64,000 bases of DNA from Prorocentrum cordatum (GCA_963575745.1 CAUYUJ010014345.1:342501-406500); one strand, 5' to 3'. Shown: positions 1 through 10,975, counted from the first letter of the stretch. Program-made: numbers and translations. The notes: generated from the sequence alone by a model not told the origin.

Positions 1-17
1 CGCCGCCTCCCCGAAGC

Positions 18-2210
18 ATGGCTGTTCACCCCTCCTGGCTGCGCGTGGACCTCCTCCTCCTCCTCCTCCTCCACCTCCTCCTCCTCGACCAGTGTGGGCA
101 AACCGTGGAGGGGCATTGCCGCGGGCTGCAGCTGGGCCACGTACTTAGTGCAAATGTATGTGCTAGCCCTCTTGGTATATGGACACAAACCCACAATCAC
201 GTTAGGCTCGCGATGTTTATCGATGATATGCTGCTCCAGTGCCACGGCCGCAGTTTCAGCCCCATCGTCAGCAAGCTTAACATAGCCGCCAGGTCCATGG
301 CGGACTGTATCATCCACGAGTTTAAGTGCCAGATTGCCAGCAAGAAGAATCAGGTTCTCGCGTCCCATCAAGCACTCCAGGACCAGCTCAGGACTGCCTT
401 GGGGCCTCTGGCAGGCCCGAACAAGGACCGTTCGGGATCCAACCTTGGGGTTGAAACTGGGGCTGGACGGCCCCGAAGGAGATGGAGAAAACTTCGGAAG
501 CTCACCGAGCGTCTGGATCAGATGCGGAGAAAAAGACTTAGTCGGGTGCGTATGTTGAAACGTGCTGGGGGTGACACCCACAAACTGTGTAAGACTGGCC
601 TTGAAGCGGCCACCAATTTGGGAGTCGAGGTCACTGGCATCAACGGCACTCAACTCGAGTCGGCTAGGTCGCAGTTTCTTTCTGCAGCGGGTCCAGGGTG
701 CCCGACGCGCAGCCGCAGCTTGGCGCCGGTCATCCTCAAGGACCCTCTGTGGGAAGCTGCTTCAGGCCCTGCCATTCTGTGGCACCGTCTTGTTTGGGAT
801 GCGTCCACCCGCCCTCACCTCGCCGTGGCAAGTTTCCAGCAACTGCGTTTGTGGGCGGATGCCGTCCTCCCGAGAGTTTCAAAATCTTGGGGTTCCTCTG
901 AGGGCCCTCTTAGTGCGGCCTCGCTTTCCTTGAAACGCATCATTGGTTGGAAATTCCAAGGACCGTTCAAGACTGTGACATCCTCAGGCCTTGAGTATTC
1001 TCTTCCAAGACACTCCCCCACCTGCCTCAAGAAGCTCATGGAGCACGATTGGCACGGCCAGCTCGCCATGAAGACGGCCTTGAAACTCGGCCACCCGAAC
1101 GCTCAGTTAGATGTCGCTGCTGCTCGTAGCGCGCTCGCTTCGGACCTCCTAGGCCACCAGAAGGGTACGCTCCTCGCCTTCCTCACCCAGAATATATGGA
1201 CGATGGAGAGAGCCAAAGCAGCCGGATATGATGTCCCAGTTGAATGCCAGTGTGGCCATCCCTCGGACAGTCTCGGCCACAGACTCTTACACTGCCCGAA
1301 GAGGGTAACACACAGAGCCACTCACTTCTCGGATGCGGAGCTTCTGCGTTTAAGAGAGCACCCGCCCCAGGCCACGCCCCTCCAGCTTGGGTTCCAGTTG
1401 GTTCCTGAGTTCCGAAGAGAGCCTCCGCCAGGTACTGGGTTTGATTTCGGGAAGCGTTGGTGTGCTCAAACTGGTCTCACCCCTCAAGAGGCCTTCAGCG
1501 AAGGGGAAGTTCTTGTGGACGGTAGTTGTACCAACTACGGCCATTATGTGCTCAATGCCGCAAGTTTCGCCGTAGTCTGTATGCGTGACGGAAAAGTGTT
1601 TGCCCATTTCAGCGGCCGCGTTGGCCAGATGTTTTCCCAAACCTCAGGAGCCGCGTAGCATCTGGCGGCAGTCGCTGCCAGTTTGATGTCTAGGGACACT
1701 GAAGTTATGTATTATGACTACAAGGGGGCCCTGCTACTGCACCAAGGTAGCGAGCATCCCCGACGCAATCTGTGGGCTGGGTTTAAGGTCCTGGCTGGCA
1801 GGGGGCTCTTGTCTTTGGGGCAGAGGCTCCAAAAGGTGAAAGCTCACCAGGACACACAAGCCCTACCCGTAGGCAGCGAAGCCCGCCGACTGGCTCAAGG
1901 TAATGATGCAGCAGACCGTTTGGCTAAGGCTGCTGGGCACACGGGTGTTCAGCCCAGCGAAGCAGAGAGAGGCAACTTTGCAGATGATCGGACGTTTCGG
2001 ATCACATACCTCAAGTATGTAGCCCAAGCTCTGGGAGAGTGGCCCGCGATCGCCCCCAGGAAATGCAAAGTTCTGGCCGCCCCAGAGAAGAGCCTGTCTC
2101 CCCCCACGGGTGCTGCCTCTGCCCTGACGTCGTGGACGCCGCCGTCGTCGGTCGTGCCTCCCCCTCCTCCTCCTTCGGAGCCCCACGAGGTTCCCAGGGA
2201 GTCACTGTAA
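18..2210 (+). pseudogene. LINE ORF2 tail: RT end, Cys/His knuckle, RNase H (one in-frame stop)
   Basis: This is the 3' part of a non-LTR retrotransposon polyprotein whose 5' half lies before the window. In frame order it shows the end of a reverse transcriptase with the catalytic Asp pair (MFIDDMLLQC, near base 210), a basic linker, a Cys/His knuckle (CQCGHPSDSLGHRLLHC, near 1,255) and an RNase H domain. The RNase H residues are the first Asp (VDGSC), a second Asp (YYDYKGAL), KVKAHQD, and GNDAADRLAKAAG near the end. A TAG at 1656-1658 interrupts RNase H between the first and second catalytic Asp, yet the same frame stays open to 2210, so a single point change seems to be the only break. A CTC run at 46-84 encodes polyleucine just before the RT remnant and looks like microsatellite growth inside the element. 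It is probably a dead copy. Confidence 0.8.
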
Positions 2211-2577
2211 GCAGTTGTCAGATCTTGTGCATGACAATAAAGACCATCATTTGTTTTAGTTTGAGCATCTTGAGCATCCCACGAGCATCTTGGTTTGCCA
2301 TAAGTGTGGATCCTACTCGGAGGGGCTGGGTCGCGGGTTCACCGGAGTGTGCGGCACCCGAGTGAATCACCAAGGCGCGGCCACTCAACTTGCCCGCGTC
2401 CAGGACGGTCGTGCCCCGAAAGGCTCTAAGTCATCCCCGATCGTTTTTGCGACCCCAGGAATACACCTGGCCCGATTGGTTCGCGAAGAGCAAACCAAGG
2501 CTAGAGGGGAGCAGGCACCAAGTCCTACATAGTTGGCCATGCTCACGGCGGACTTCTCACTCCTCCGCTGTGTGCGT
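2211..2577 (+). other. LINE 3' flank with AATAAA
   Basis: No gene is seen. An AATAAA hexamer at 2236-2241 lies 26 bp after the RNase H stop and could be the retroelement's polyadenylation signal. No poly(A) tail follows. GAGCATCTTG-like words repeat at 2260-2290. Confidence 0.4.
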
Positions 2578-2762
2578 CCCTCCTCCTGGCGTCGCCTCGT
2601 GCCGTCTGTGTGTGTTGCGTGTGTGTGTGCGTGTGTGCGTGTGTGCGTGTGTGCGTGTGTTTGTGTGTGTTGTGTTGTGTTGTGTTGTGTTGTGTTGTGT
2701 TGTGTTGTGTTGTGTTGTGTTGTGTTGTGTTGTGTTGTGTTGTGTTGTGTTGTGTTGTGTTG

Positions 2763-2811
<49 letters not shown>

Positions 2812-2823
2812 GTGCGTGCGTGC

Positions 2824-2872
<49 letters not shown>

Positions 2873-3215
2873 AGCTTCCGCACGCGTGTCAGGCACCCCG
2901 TCTCAAGGGGTAGGCGCGCTGTAGTATGCACCCGCTGCGGCTCGGCTGCAGCTCTGAGGCATGCTTGTGTGTCCACGAGTCCAGATAGGCCCACACCAGG
3001 GACGTGGCCTGCCACCGCCCTGGCGTTATTTACACCAGGGGCGGCGGCGCCGCGTCGTCCTGGCGTCGCCTCGAGACAGCATTGCGTGTGTGCATGGTTG
3101 TGCGCGCGCGCTCTTCTGCACGCGTGTCAGGCACCCCGTCTCAGGGGGAAGGCGCGCTGGAGTACTCACCCTCTGCGGCACAGCTGCACAGAGGGCCTTC
3201 TGAGGTGTGCTGGGC
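2578..3215. repeat. Tandem duplication, first copy expanded by a microsatellite
   Basis: Two related blocks lie side by side. Both begin with a CTGGCGTCGCCTCG word (about 2588 and 3060) and both carry CACGCGTGTCAGGCACCCCG and a GGCGCGCTGNAGTA word (2881-2935 and 3119-3165). The first copy contains a long TG-type microsatellite where the second has only about 30 bp of mixed TG/CG. The pair shows a block before and after microsatellite growth. Confidence 0.7.
2610..2870. repeat. TG / TTGTG / TGCG compound microsatellite
   Basis: The order is a TGTGTGCG run (2610-2665), about 19 copies of TTGTG (2669-2763), TGCG (2764-2828) and TG (2829-2868). Alternating purine-pyrimidine TGCG and TG tracts can form Z-DNA. 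Reading frames here encode Cys-Val or His-Thr runs and are not genes. Confidence 0.95.
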
Positions 3216-3734
3216 ACGGGGGTGAACCTGGCTCAGCCAGTCCGCCCCGACGGTCGATCGCCCACCCCCTCTTTTCCGCGGTAGCCTAAGCCCGCTGCAG
3301 GTTCGACCTGGGGTCTCTGTATGGTCCTGGCTGGCGGTGCTGGTGACGCGCTGCCAGCCCTGGAACTCGGGCCGTGGGGTTCCGTCAGCCAGGCGATGCT
3401 GGCCGTCACTTGCACTGCGGCGTGCTGCTTGGCGATTCCCTGTTGCACGACCGTGGGCGCTGGCTGGCTCCCGCACAGTAACTGTTGCACAGGGGGCCGC
3501 CCTCCGTGAGGTGCGGGCGGCGGAGGTGAGAGCCGCTGAGGCTAGGTGTGCAACCGCCACAGCTGGGCCCATCGCTCTCGTTCAGCGTCGGCAACGTCCT
3601 GTCGTCTCAGCGGCCAGATGGTTCACCCGCGGCCGTTGCGGAGAACCTAGGTGGCCCAGTGCCACGGGGTTTTGGGTTAGGGTCGGGTCGGCCAACCCTT
3701 AGCCTCCCGCATCAGCCATGTGATGGTCCACATC
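3216..3734. other. Unique GC-rich spacer, no gene recognised
   Basis: No coding frame has recognisable content. A GGTGCGGGCGGCGGAGGT-like stretch lies near 3510. Nothing else is supported. Confidence 0.5.
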
Positions 3735-4431
3735 CTCCTCCTCCAACTCCTCCTCCCTCCCTCCCTCACTCCCTCCCTCCCTCCCTCCGTCCTTCCTTCC
3801 GTCCTTCCTTCCTTACGTCCTTCCTTCTCCTCCTCCTCCTCCTCCACCTCCTCCTCCTCCTCCCTCCCTCCCATCTTCCGTCCTTCCTTCCTTCCTTCCT
3901 CCTTCTCAATCCTCCTCCTCATTCCCTCCCTGCCTCCCTCCCTCCCTCCTTCAGTCCTTCCTTCTTTCCTCCTCATCCCCCTCCTCCCTATCCTCCTCCC
4001 TCTATCCCACCCTCTCTCCCTCCCTCCCTCGGTCCTTCCTTCCTTCCTTCATTCCTTCCTCCTCCTCCGCCTCCTCCTCCTCCTCTTCCTCCTCGTCTTC
4101 CTCCTCCTCCTCCTTATCCTCCTCCCTCCCTCACTCCCTCCGTCCATCCTGCCTTCCGTCCGTCTTTCCTCCGTGTCATCCGGCTTCCTCCTCCTCCTCC
4201 TCCTCCTCCGCCTCCGCCTCCTCATTCTCTTCATCCTCCTCCTCCTCCTCCGTCCTCCTCCTCCTCCTCCTCCTCCTCTCCTCCTCCTCCTCCTCCTCCC
4301 TCCTCCTCCTCCTCCTCCGCCTCCTTCTCCTCCTCCTCCTCCTCCCTCCTCCTCCTCCTCCTCCTCCTCCTCCTCCTCCCTCATCCTCCTCCTCCTCCTC
4401 CTCCTCCTCCTCCTCCTCCTCCTCCTCCGCC

Positions 4432-4438
<7 letters not shown>
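3735..4438. repeat. CTC / CTTC / CCTT pyrimidine tract
   Basis: About 700 bp of nearly pure pyrimidine on the plus strand, made of CTC, CCTCC and CCTTC variants. Long polypurine-polypyrimidine mirror tracts can form triplex (H-) DNA. Polyproline, polyserine and polyglutamate frames here are artefacts. Confidence 0.95.
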
Positions 4439-4510
<72 letters not shown>

Positions 4511-4555
4511 AATCAGCATCATCAGCAGCATCATCATCATCATCATCAACAGCAG

Positions 4556-4602
<47 letters not shown>

Positions 4603-4825
4603 GTCTCACCATCATCATCAGCATCATCATCAGCAGCAACATCATCAGCAGCATCAGCAGCATCTGCATCAGCATCAGCAGCATCATGATCAACAGCATC
4701 ATCAGCATCAGCATCATCATCAGCATCATCATCGTAATAGTATAACGTATCAGCATCAGCATCAGCAGCCGCATCATCATCTGAATCAGCATCCTAATCA
4801 CCCTCTTCATCGTATAGTAAAGCAT
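4432..4825. repeat. (CAT)n array grading into CAGCAT
   Basis: An almost pure CAT repeat runs over 4432-4508 and then degrades into CAT/CAG/CAA mixtures to about 4825. Polyhistidine and polymethionine frames are artefacts. Confidence 0.95.
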
Positions 4826-4827
4826 TA

Positions 4828-4877
4828 GTGGTAGTCGTAATCGTAGTAGTAATAGAAATAGTAGTAGTAGTAGTAGT

Positions 4878-4951
<74 letters not shown>

Positions 4952-4958
4952 CAGTAGC

Positions 4959-5017
<59 letters not shown>

Positions 5018-5053
5018 CAGTAGTAGTAGTAGTGGTAGTAGTAGTAGTAGTAA

Positions 5054-5092
<39 letters not shown>

Positions 5093-5191
5093 CAGTAGTA
5101 AGTAGTAGTAGTAGTATAGTAGTAGTAGTAGTAGTAGTAGTAGAGTAGTAGTAGTAGTAGTAGCAGTAGTAGTAGTAGTAGTAGTAGTAGT

Positions 5192-5252
<61 letters not shown>

Positions 5253-5344
5253 TAGTAGTAGTAGTAGTAGTAGTAGTAGTAGCTAGTAGCAGTAGCAGCA
5301 GTGGCAGTAGCAGTAGTAGTCGCAGTGGCAGTAGCAGTAATAGT

Positions 5345-5395
<51 letters not shown>

Positions 5396-5707
5396 CGTCG
5401 TAGTCGTAGTAGCCGTAGTAGTCGCAGTAGTAGTAGTAGCAGCAGCAGCAGTAGTAGTAGTAGTAGCAGCAGCAGTGGTAGTAGTAGTAGTAGTAGTAGT
5501 AGTAGCAGAAGTAGTAGCAATAGTAGTAGTAGCAGCAGTGGTAGCAGTAGCAGTAGCAGTAGCAGTAGCAGTAACAGCAGCAGCAGCAGTAGCAATAGCA
5601 GTAGCAGTAGTAGTAGTAGTAGCGGTAGTAGTACTGATAGTAGTAGTAGTAGTAGTAGCAGCAGTAGTAGACGTAGTGGCAGTAGTAATAGTTGTTGTTG
5701 TAGTCGT

Positions 5708-5739
<32 letters not shown>

Positions 5740-5842
5740 TTGTAGTCGTAGCCGTAGTAGTAGTAGTAGTAATTGTAGTAGTAGTAGTAGTTGTTGTCGT
5801 TGTAGTAGTAGTAGTAGTAGTTGTTGTAGTAGTAGTAGTAGC

Positions 5843-5906
<64 letters not shown>

Positions 5907-5965
5907 ACAGCTGTAGTAGTGGTAGTGGTAGTCGTAGTAGTAGTGGTAGCAGTAGTAGTAGTAAT
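4828..5965. repeat. (AGT)n array with AGC and CGT variants
   Basis: More than 1.1 kb of AGT/GTA trinucleotide with AGC patches (4878-4920, 5340-5365), CGT patches (5393-5430, 5700-5750) and TGT patches (5690-5830). The variants cluster, which suggests local spreading of mutated units. Confidence 0.95.
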
Positions 5966-6177
5966 ATCATCATTCGTCCTCTGCTTCTTGGTATTATTAG
6001 CATCAACAACCTCAGTATTCGCATCAGTCGTCATAGTATTCGTAGCAGTCGTCTCACAGGTAGTGTTAGAATGATTCTTAGTATTAGAATATTTTCTAGA
6101 GGTACCAGTATTGTTATTCGTGTTGGTAGTATGGCTATGCCTATAAATATCATGGCTAGCATTTGCATTACTACTAT

Positions 6178-6662
6178 TCCTCCTCATCCTCCTCTTCTTC
6201 GTCCTCCTCCTCCACCACCTCATGGTCATCATCATCCTCATCCTTCTCCTCCTCTTCCTCCTCCTCCTCAACATCCTCCTCTTCCTCCTCCTCCACCCCC
6301 TCCCCCTCCATCCCTCCTCCTCCTCCTCCTCCTCCTCTTCCTCCTCCTCCTCCCTCTCCTCCTCCTCCTCATCCTCCCCCCTCCCTCATCCTTCCTCCTC
6401 CTCCATCTCCTCCTCCCCCTTCTCCTCCTCCTCCTCCTCCTGCTCCTCCTCGTCTTCCTCCTCCTCCTCCTCCTCCTCCTCGCCCTCCTCCTCCTCCCCC
6501 TCCTCCTCCTCGTCCTCCTCCTCCTCCTCCTCCTCCTCCCCCTCCTCCTCCTCCTCCTCCTCCTCCTCCTCCTCCTCCTCCTCCTCCTCCTCCTCCTCCC
6601 CCTCCTCCTCCTCCTCCTCCTCCTCCTCCTCCTCCTCCTCCTCCTCCTCCTCCTCCTCCTCC
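6178..6662. repeat. (CCT)n array
   Basis: A long CCT/CTC trinucleotide tract; the last 120 bp are almost perfect. Polyproline, polyarginine and polyglycine frames are artefacts. Confidence 0.95.
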
Positions 6663-7366
6663 CGAGCCTATGTTGGACACAGGTTGACAACTCTCTGTCG
6701 CCATGTTGACAAGTGTACGCCCCGTCGACATTGCAGAGCGGAACAGGAGGGGGGGCTGGGAAGGGGCATGCCGCTCCTTGGCAAAAGCCCTGCCCCGAGC
6801 CATGGCCGCCGCGGTCGCCGCGGCGACCTCCAAAACCGACCCAGAGGCTCGGTTCGGGGTCGAGTATCACGCCACGAGATCGGTATCCCCGCTGGCGTGG
6901 CCCTGGCCCCACTGGCCCTTGGATCGGCGCGGGGGGTGCTCAGGTGATAGGAGGTAATCACTGGATGCCGACATGTGCCCCTTCCATTCCCTCAGCGACC
7001 CCACGCGCTGACCCAGGCTGATGTACACACCCAGGTGGGGATGCACGTCTGCTCCCTCGGCCTTCGCGGGGACTGCCCGCACCTAGAGGGGGGGAAGGTG
7101 GCTGGAAGGGCCGAGATGCCACGGCCCAGAGATGGGTTGGACGATGCTGGAAAACGAATCAAACGGGGACCACGACCAAGACAGAGCGCAGAAACATCGT
7201 ACCGATCCAAGACACCGTTCATCTCGGTCAGCGCCAACTCGTGGATCGTCCTCGCGAATCGGCGACGGCGGGCATGGACCATAACGACACATTGACCGGC
7301 GCCGACCAAATCCCACGACCTCTTGGCCGTGGTCGGTGTGTGCTTCTTCCCTCGATAAGGCTGCGC
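6663..7366. other. Unique region downstream of the last recognised NRPS exon
   Basis: No domain is recognised. On the minus strand the frame of exon E14 stays open down to 6992, through a segment containing IHELALTEMNGVLDRYDVSA near 7180-7260. That segment could be further coding sequence, a terminal exon or chance. No splice site can be fixed, so no CDS is claimed. Confidence 0.35.
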
Positions 7367-7447
7367 CTCCGGGGCCGCGGCCGCCCAGTCCAGGAAGGCC
7401 GCGTAGCCGCGCAGGCCAGGGTGCCGGTGCAGCCCGCACCAGGCCAC
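7367..7447 (-). CDS. NRPS-like gene exon E14: PCP helix III
   Basis: The exon starts after CCGGAAG| (acceptor at 7448). It encodes VAWCGLHRHPGLRGYAAFLD, which fits the end of a carrier domain (pattern LFxHPxLxxYAxxL). It joins E13 in phase 0, AAG|GTG GCC. The end is uncertain: a GC donor after CCGGAG is possible, or the open frame may continue. Confidence 0.6.
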
Positions 7448-8342
7448 CTTCCGGCTGCACGCTAGAGCGGCCCTGGGCCAGCGTGGCCTGTGGTGCACGG
7501 CTCGCTGGGGGCCACGGGGGGGCCAAGCACGAGCGCGCAAGACGCTGCCATCGCATCGCGTGCGGCGATCAGGGCACCCCCAGGGGCCCGCACCAGAGGT
7601 CACTCCGGCAGAGGGCCACTCCTACGTGCGGGCTGCTTCTTAGGAGGGAGCTACTTCTCAGAAGACGCCGGCCTTGCGTCTACACACAAGGCCCGCGTCT
7701 TCTAAGAAGCCCCCCCTTCTCCCACACACCCCTCTGCGCGTGGCCGCCCGCCCCACCCACCTGCCCCTCTCGCCCCCTGTCGGGCACTGGCGGGACTGGG
7801 CAGCGCGGGGCTGGGCAGCACGAACTGAGCAGGGACCGACCGCCCCAGCATCCCTGTGGGCCTCCCACGAAATCATCTTAGAACCCAGAAATGTCCGAAT
7901 CAGAAAAAACTTGTTCTCAGAGAATGGCTAATTAAACCGATGTGTTCGAAGGAGACGGCCTCGGCCATATGTGCCCCGAGAACATCTCACTCCGTGCACG
8001 CCACAGAAGGTTATCAGGACATTCTTTGGCGAGCCTACAGGCAAGCCGGGACGCTTCACCACTGCTTGACCTACCCCCCTCTGCGCGTGGCCGGCCACCT
8101 TTCGGGTCGGGCGAAAGGGGGGGATAGCAAAGGGGGGGTTTGAGAATCAGCTCACGTAGCTGATTTTTCCAGCGCCTCCCGGCGCCGAAGGCGGCCATGT
8201 ATCGAGGAATGGGCCCCTCGGTGAGGCCGAAACCAGCTGCATGCAGCAAATTCCGTAACCCCCCCTTTCCCAATCCCCCCCTTTCGCCCGACCCGAGCTT
8301 CACCACTGCTTGACCTACCCCCCTCTGCGCGTGGCCGGCCAC
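7448..8342 (-). other. Intron 13 (GT-AG)
   Basis: It begins GTGGCCGGCCACGCGCAGAG and ends CCGGAAG. The first six intron bases, GTGGCC, equal the first six bases of exon E14. It contains a hairpin element (7630-7715) and a 195-bp TIR insertion (8102-8296). Its first 49 bp are repeated exactly at 8053-8101. Over 7716-8052 nothing else is recognised apart from a further copy of the GGCCACGCGCAGAGG word near 7745. Confidence 0.6.
7630..7715. repeat. AAGGCG/CGCCTTCT hairpin element, copy 1
   Basis: An inverted repeat: CTTCTCAGAAGACGCCGGCC on the left, GGCCCGCGTCTTCTAAGAAG on the right. A second copy lies at 51,325-51,410. In both, the word CTCTGCGCGTGGCCG follows within about 40 bp. Confidence 0.75.
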
Positions 8343-8345
8343 CTT
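8053..8345. repeat. 195-bp TIR element between 49-bp perfect direct repeats
   Basis: The direct repeats at 8053-8101 and 8297-8345 are identical over 49 bp. Between them lie 195 bp (8102-8296) with a perfect 24-bp terminal inverted repeat that starts TCGGGTCGGGCGAAAGGGGG. One direct repeat covers the splice donor of exon E13 at 8342. A 49-bp target duplication is far longer than any transposase makes, so a replication or repair duplication is more likely. Confidence 0.85.
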
Positions 8346-8436
8346 GCGGTCCACCCGCCGCCCGGCCGCCGCCAGCGCGCCCGGCAGCTGGCGCAGCAGG
8401 CGCACGGCCCCCAGGGAGGTGCCGCCCAGGGCGAAC
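8343..8436 (-). CDS. NRPS-like gene exon E13: PCP 4'-phosphopantetheine site
   Basis: After the acceptor CCCGAG|, 94 bp encode FALGGTSLGAVRLLRQL and the following helix (AAAGRRVDRK). The Ser in LGGTSL is the expected phosphopantetheine attachment residue (family consensus LGGHSL). With E12 the junction restores RDDN-W-FALGG. The exon ends AAG|GTGGCC, a GT donor. Confidence 0.85.
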
Positions 8437-8519
8437 CTCGGGAGGGAGAGCCCCCAAAAACGAAGGGGCGGCGAGCCCACGGGGGAGAAGCGAGGAGGGG
8501 GACCAGAATGGGACGCGGG

Positions 8520-8655
8520 GCTTCTCGGGAGGGGGAGGAGCAGGGGGAGGAGGAGGAGGAGGAGGAGGAGGAGGAGGGGGAGGAGGAGGAGGGAAGAGAG
8601 GAGGAGGAGAGAAGAGAGATGAGGAGGAGAGAGAGGAGGGGGGAGGAGGAGAAGG
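8520..8655. repeat. GGA purine tract
   Basis: A GAGGAGG-rich microsatellite in intron 12, directly upstream of exon E13 on the minus strand. There it forms the polypyrimidine region before the acceptor. Confidence 0.9.
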
Positions 8656-8864
8656 CGGTGGACAAACATTGGCGGCGAGCTCAGGGGAGAAATCAGATGG
8701 GACGCACGAAGAAATATCAGTACTATGTGTCCTCTTTGGAAGCGCGCGCCCGACCCGCAAATAGTATAACCATCTTGTCGTATATCGCTTCCCGATCGGT
8801 ACGGCCAGCAAGCGCCCGCCACGGAGCGTATACTACAAGATGTCTCGGCGCGCGCGTCGCCTCT

Positions 8865-8886
8865 AGGGGGGGGGGGGGGGGGGGGC
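8865..8886. repeat. Poly-G run
   Basis: Over 20 consecutive G residues on the plus strand. A long G run can form quadruplex DNA, and its length may be unreliable in an assembly. Confidence 0.9.
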
Positions 8887-8934
8887 GACGCACACGTAGT
8901 GCTAGTACGTTGGGGCGACGCCAGTAAGAAGGGG

Positions 8935-9330
8935 ACTACAATTGGCGGCGGGTCTTGTCAGAAGCCCTCTCGCCTTTTGCGACATGCTCTGAGACCTCCC
9001 CGAAAACACTGAACCTCTTGTCACAAGAGGGGGGGCTGCTGAGAAGCCCCGCCGCCTTCTGAGAGAGCCTGCTCCCTCTCGCTTCCCCCTGGGGTCGACG
9101 CCGAAAGATGGCACCGATACCGCTACCGCCCCCGGACATCTCCGAAGGGCGAAGGTGAGAAGGAGAAGGCCTTCTCAGAAGGCGGCGGGACTTTTCAGAA
9201 GCTCTCTGGCCTTCTGCGATGTGTTTCTGTCTTCGGGGGAAGTTTAAACAAATCCTCAGAAGGCCAGGGGATTTCCAAGCCTTCTGAGACGTTCTTTTCC
9301 TTCTCACCTCCCCCGCGGGCTCGCTGCCGA
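8935..9330. repeat. Cluster of AGAAGGC / GCCTTCT inverted words
   Basis: Words such as GAGAAGGCCTTCTCAGAAGG, TTTTCAGAAG and CCTTCTGAGA recur every 30-60 bp in both orientations. This is a degenerate mosaic of the hairpin family seen at 7630-7715 and 49,020-49,130. The minus-strand frame with repeated SQKA-like words is a by-product. Confidence 0.6.
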
Positions 9331-9705
9331 ACCTTCTCTGCATCGATCAAGATCTTGCTATGCCTATGGGATTATAGACGTTTAGATCTTTCTGGCGGGC
9401 CGAAGTAACACGAGGAGTACATTCAGACTTGAGGTGGCAGGTCAACTGCTCTGGCAAAAGAATCCACAAGACACACAGAGACAGATAGTAAGTGAAGCGT
9501 GGTATTGTCTAAAATGACTGGTACGTAACAACCCCCCAGCTACATGAAGACGAGCCGACCCCCTGCAGACTGCGCATCCTCGGCCACTTTCAGTGAGGCC
9601 CTGAGCAGCAGCACTGTTGGGGGCCAGGAGATCTAGGTGCAGCGGTTTCAGACTTGTGGCCCAAGAGGCCCAACTCACGTCCTTTCTCAATGGCATCGAG
9701 GTTGG
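9331..9705. other. Unique intronic sequence, no gene recognised
   Basis: Lower GC than the surroundings and without a recognisable product or repeat. Confidence 0.4.
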
Positions 9706-10506
9706 CTATGAGATGTCATGCCTAGGGAGTGAGACTCGACATTCGCGCCTGGGTAATACAAAACGCATCTGCGCATTCACTCGGGCTCGGTCGGCGGCAA
9801 TTTCGGCAACTGCGTCAGCAGCATGACTACAAAAGAGAAACCACTCTTGACATCTCTGTGCATGCACCGCCACCCCGTCCACATGAGAGCTTACAAGCAG
9901 AACCTCATCGCCAAGATTGGCCCAAATGAGTGCATCTGGTCCACTGGGGTGTAAGCAGTTGTCCTGATACCAGCCATCATCAACTCCGAGATTGCCCGAC
10001 ACGAACACGATGCACTCTGTGCTGACGTGGAAGGAAAGCCAAAACGCAGTGAGTTCGCCCCTGCCCACCATTTGGCGGCGTCCTGGCAAAGGTCCTCCGA
10101 TGCTCGTCCGAACTTGGAGAGCAGGCGTGTGTGATTCGGGACCTGGAGGCTCAGATAACACGATGCCGACTCTTCTCACACGTTGGTGAGCAGACTCCTT
10201 CCAGGAACGCAGTGGATGCTCACGCGTGCCAGTGCCAGCAACGCCAGCAACACATTCATGAATTTCACCTCCGCAACTCCAGGCAGCCTCAAGGATCGGC
10301 GGCGGGACCTCTACCCACGCCTTCGGCAGAAGAAGCCCTCGGAGCCAGAAGCACTCGGCTGCCTCCCACTGTGCGTGCCCTTCGCCCTTGAGTTCGTCGG
10401 ACTTCGAGCACGCGACGGAGCCACAGCTGGCGTCGCCCTCGCAGGCTCGGTGGAAGGGCGTGTCCGGTGCACGCCCGCAGCGTGCGCACGACAGCGGAGC
10501 GCACAC
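9706..10506 (-). pseudogene. Decayed retroelement: Cys/His knuckle and RNase H remnant
   Basis: A 266-residue minus frame starts with CARCGRAPDTPFHRACEG, the Cys/His knuckle type of the other LINEs here. It then has FWLRGLLLPKAW, and LPGRRQMVGRGELTAFW, which matches the GxRQTVPRAEL segment of RNase H. The catalytic Asp positions are not convincing: IVFVSGNLG stands where Asp is expected, and the end reads AADAVAEIAAD. The upstream RT is absent. I read it as an old fragment in intron 12. Confidence 0.6.
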
Positions 10507-10870
10507 CCTGGCTTCCGAGCGTCGCGCCGCGCGCGCGGCCGGGTAGCACCCGTGGCCACTCCACCACTAAGCCGTGCATCCTGCGGGACGCGTGGGCGGA
10601 AGAGCGCGCGATTGGCGACTCTTCAGAAAATCCACAACAGAGATCGAGCACGCGGAGCACCCCGCGATTGCGCAGCAGGCAGCTGAACGCAACGCGACTG
10701 TGAAGCAGAAGATGAACCGCAACACTGCTGCGAGAAACAGGAAGAGGGTGGAAGAGGGAAAAGACAGGGCGAGGGGGGGAGCGGCCCGCGGGGAGGGCGA
10801 CGAGGGAGGGCAGCGGCCCTGGGCGCCGCCTGGCGGGTGCTCGCACCTCGCGGGCGGCCCGAGCTGGCGC
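10507..10870. other. GC-rich intronic sequence, no gene recognised
   Basis: Purine-rich and GC-rich, without a recognisable product. Confidence 0.4.
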
Positions 10871-10975
10871 TGAGAGGGAGGGAGGGATGAGGAGGAGGGA
10901 CGGGGAGGGAGGAAGGATGAGGAGGGAGGAGGAGAATGAGGAGGATGAGAAGGAAGAGGAGGAGGAGGAGGTGTG
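10871..10975. repeat. GGA purine tract
   Basis: GGGAGGAGGA repeats. Confidence 0.9.

Noticed and set aside
3548-4828. 426-residue Pro/Ser/His protein and minus-strand Arg/Met/Glu proteins
   Set aside because: Pure translation of CTC and CAT microsatellites.
4825-6274. Polyleucine, polythreonine and polyvaline ORFs
   Set aside because: Translation of the AGT array on both strands.
7083-7603. Complete gene of 157-203 residues on the minus strand
   Set aside because: Only the E14 part has recognisable content; the rest may be intron or an unproven exon.
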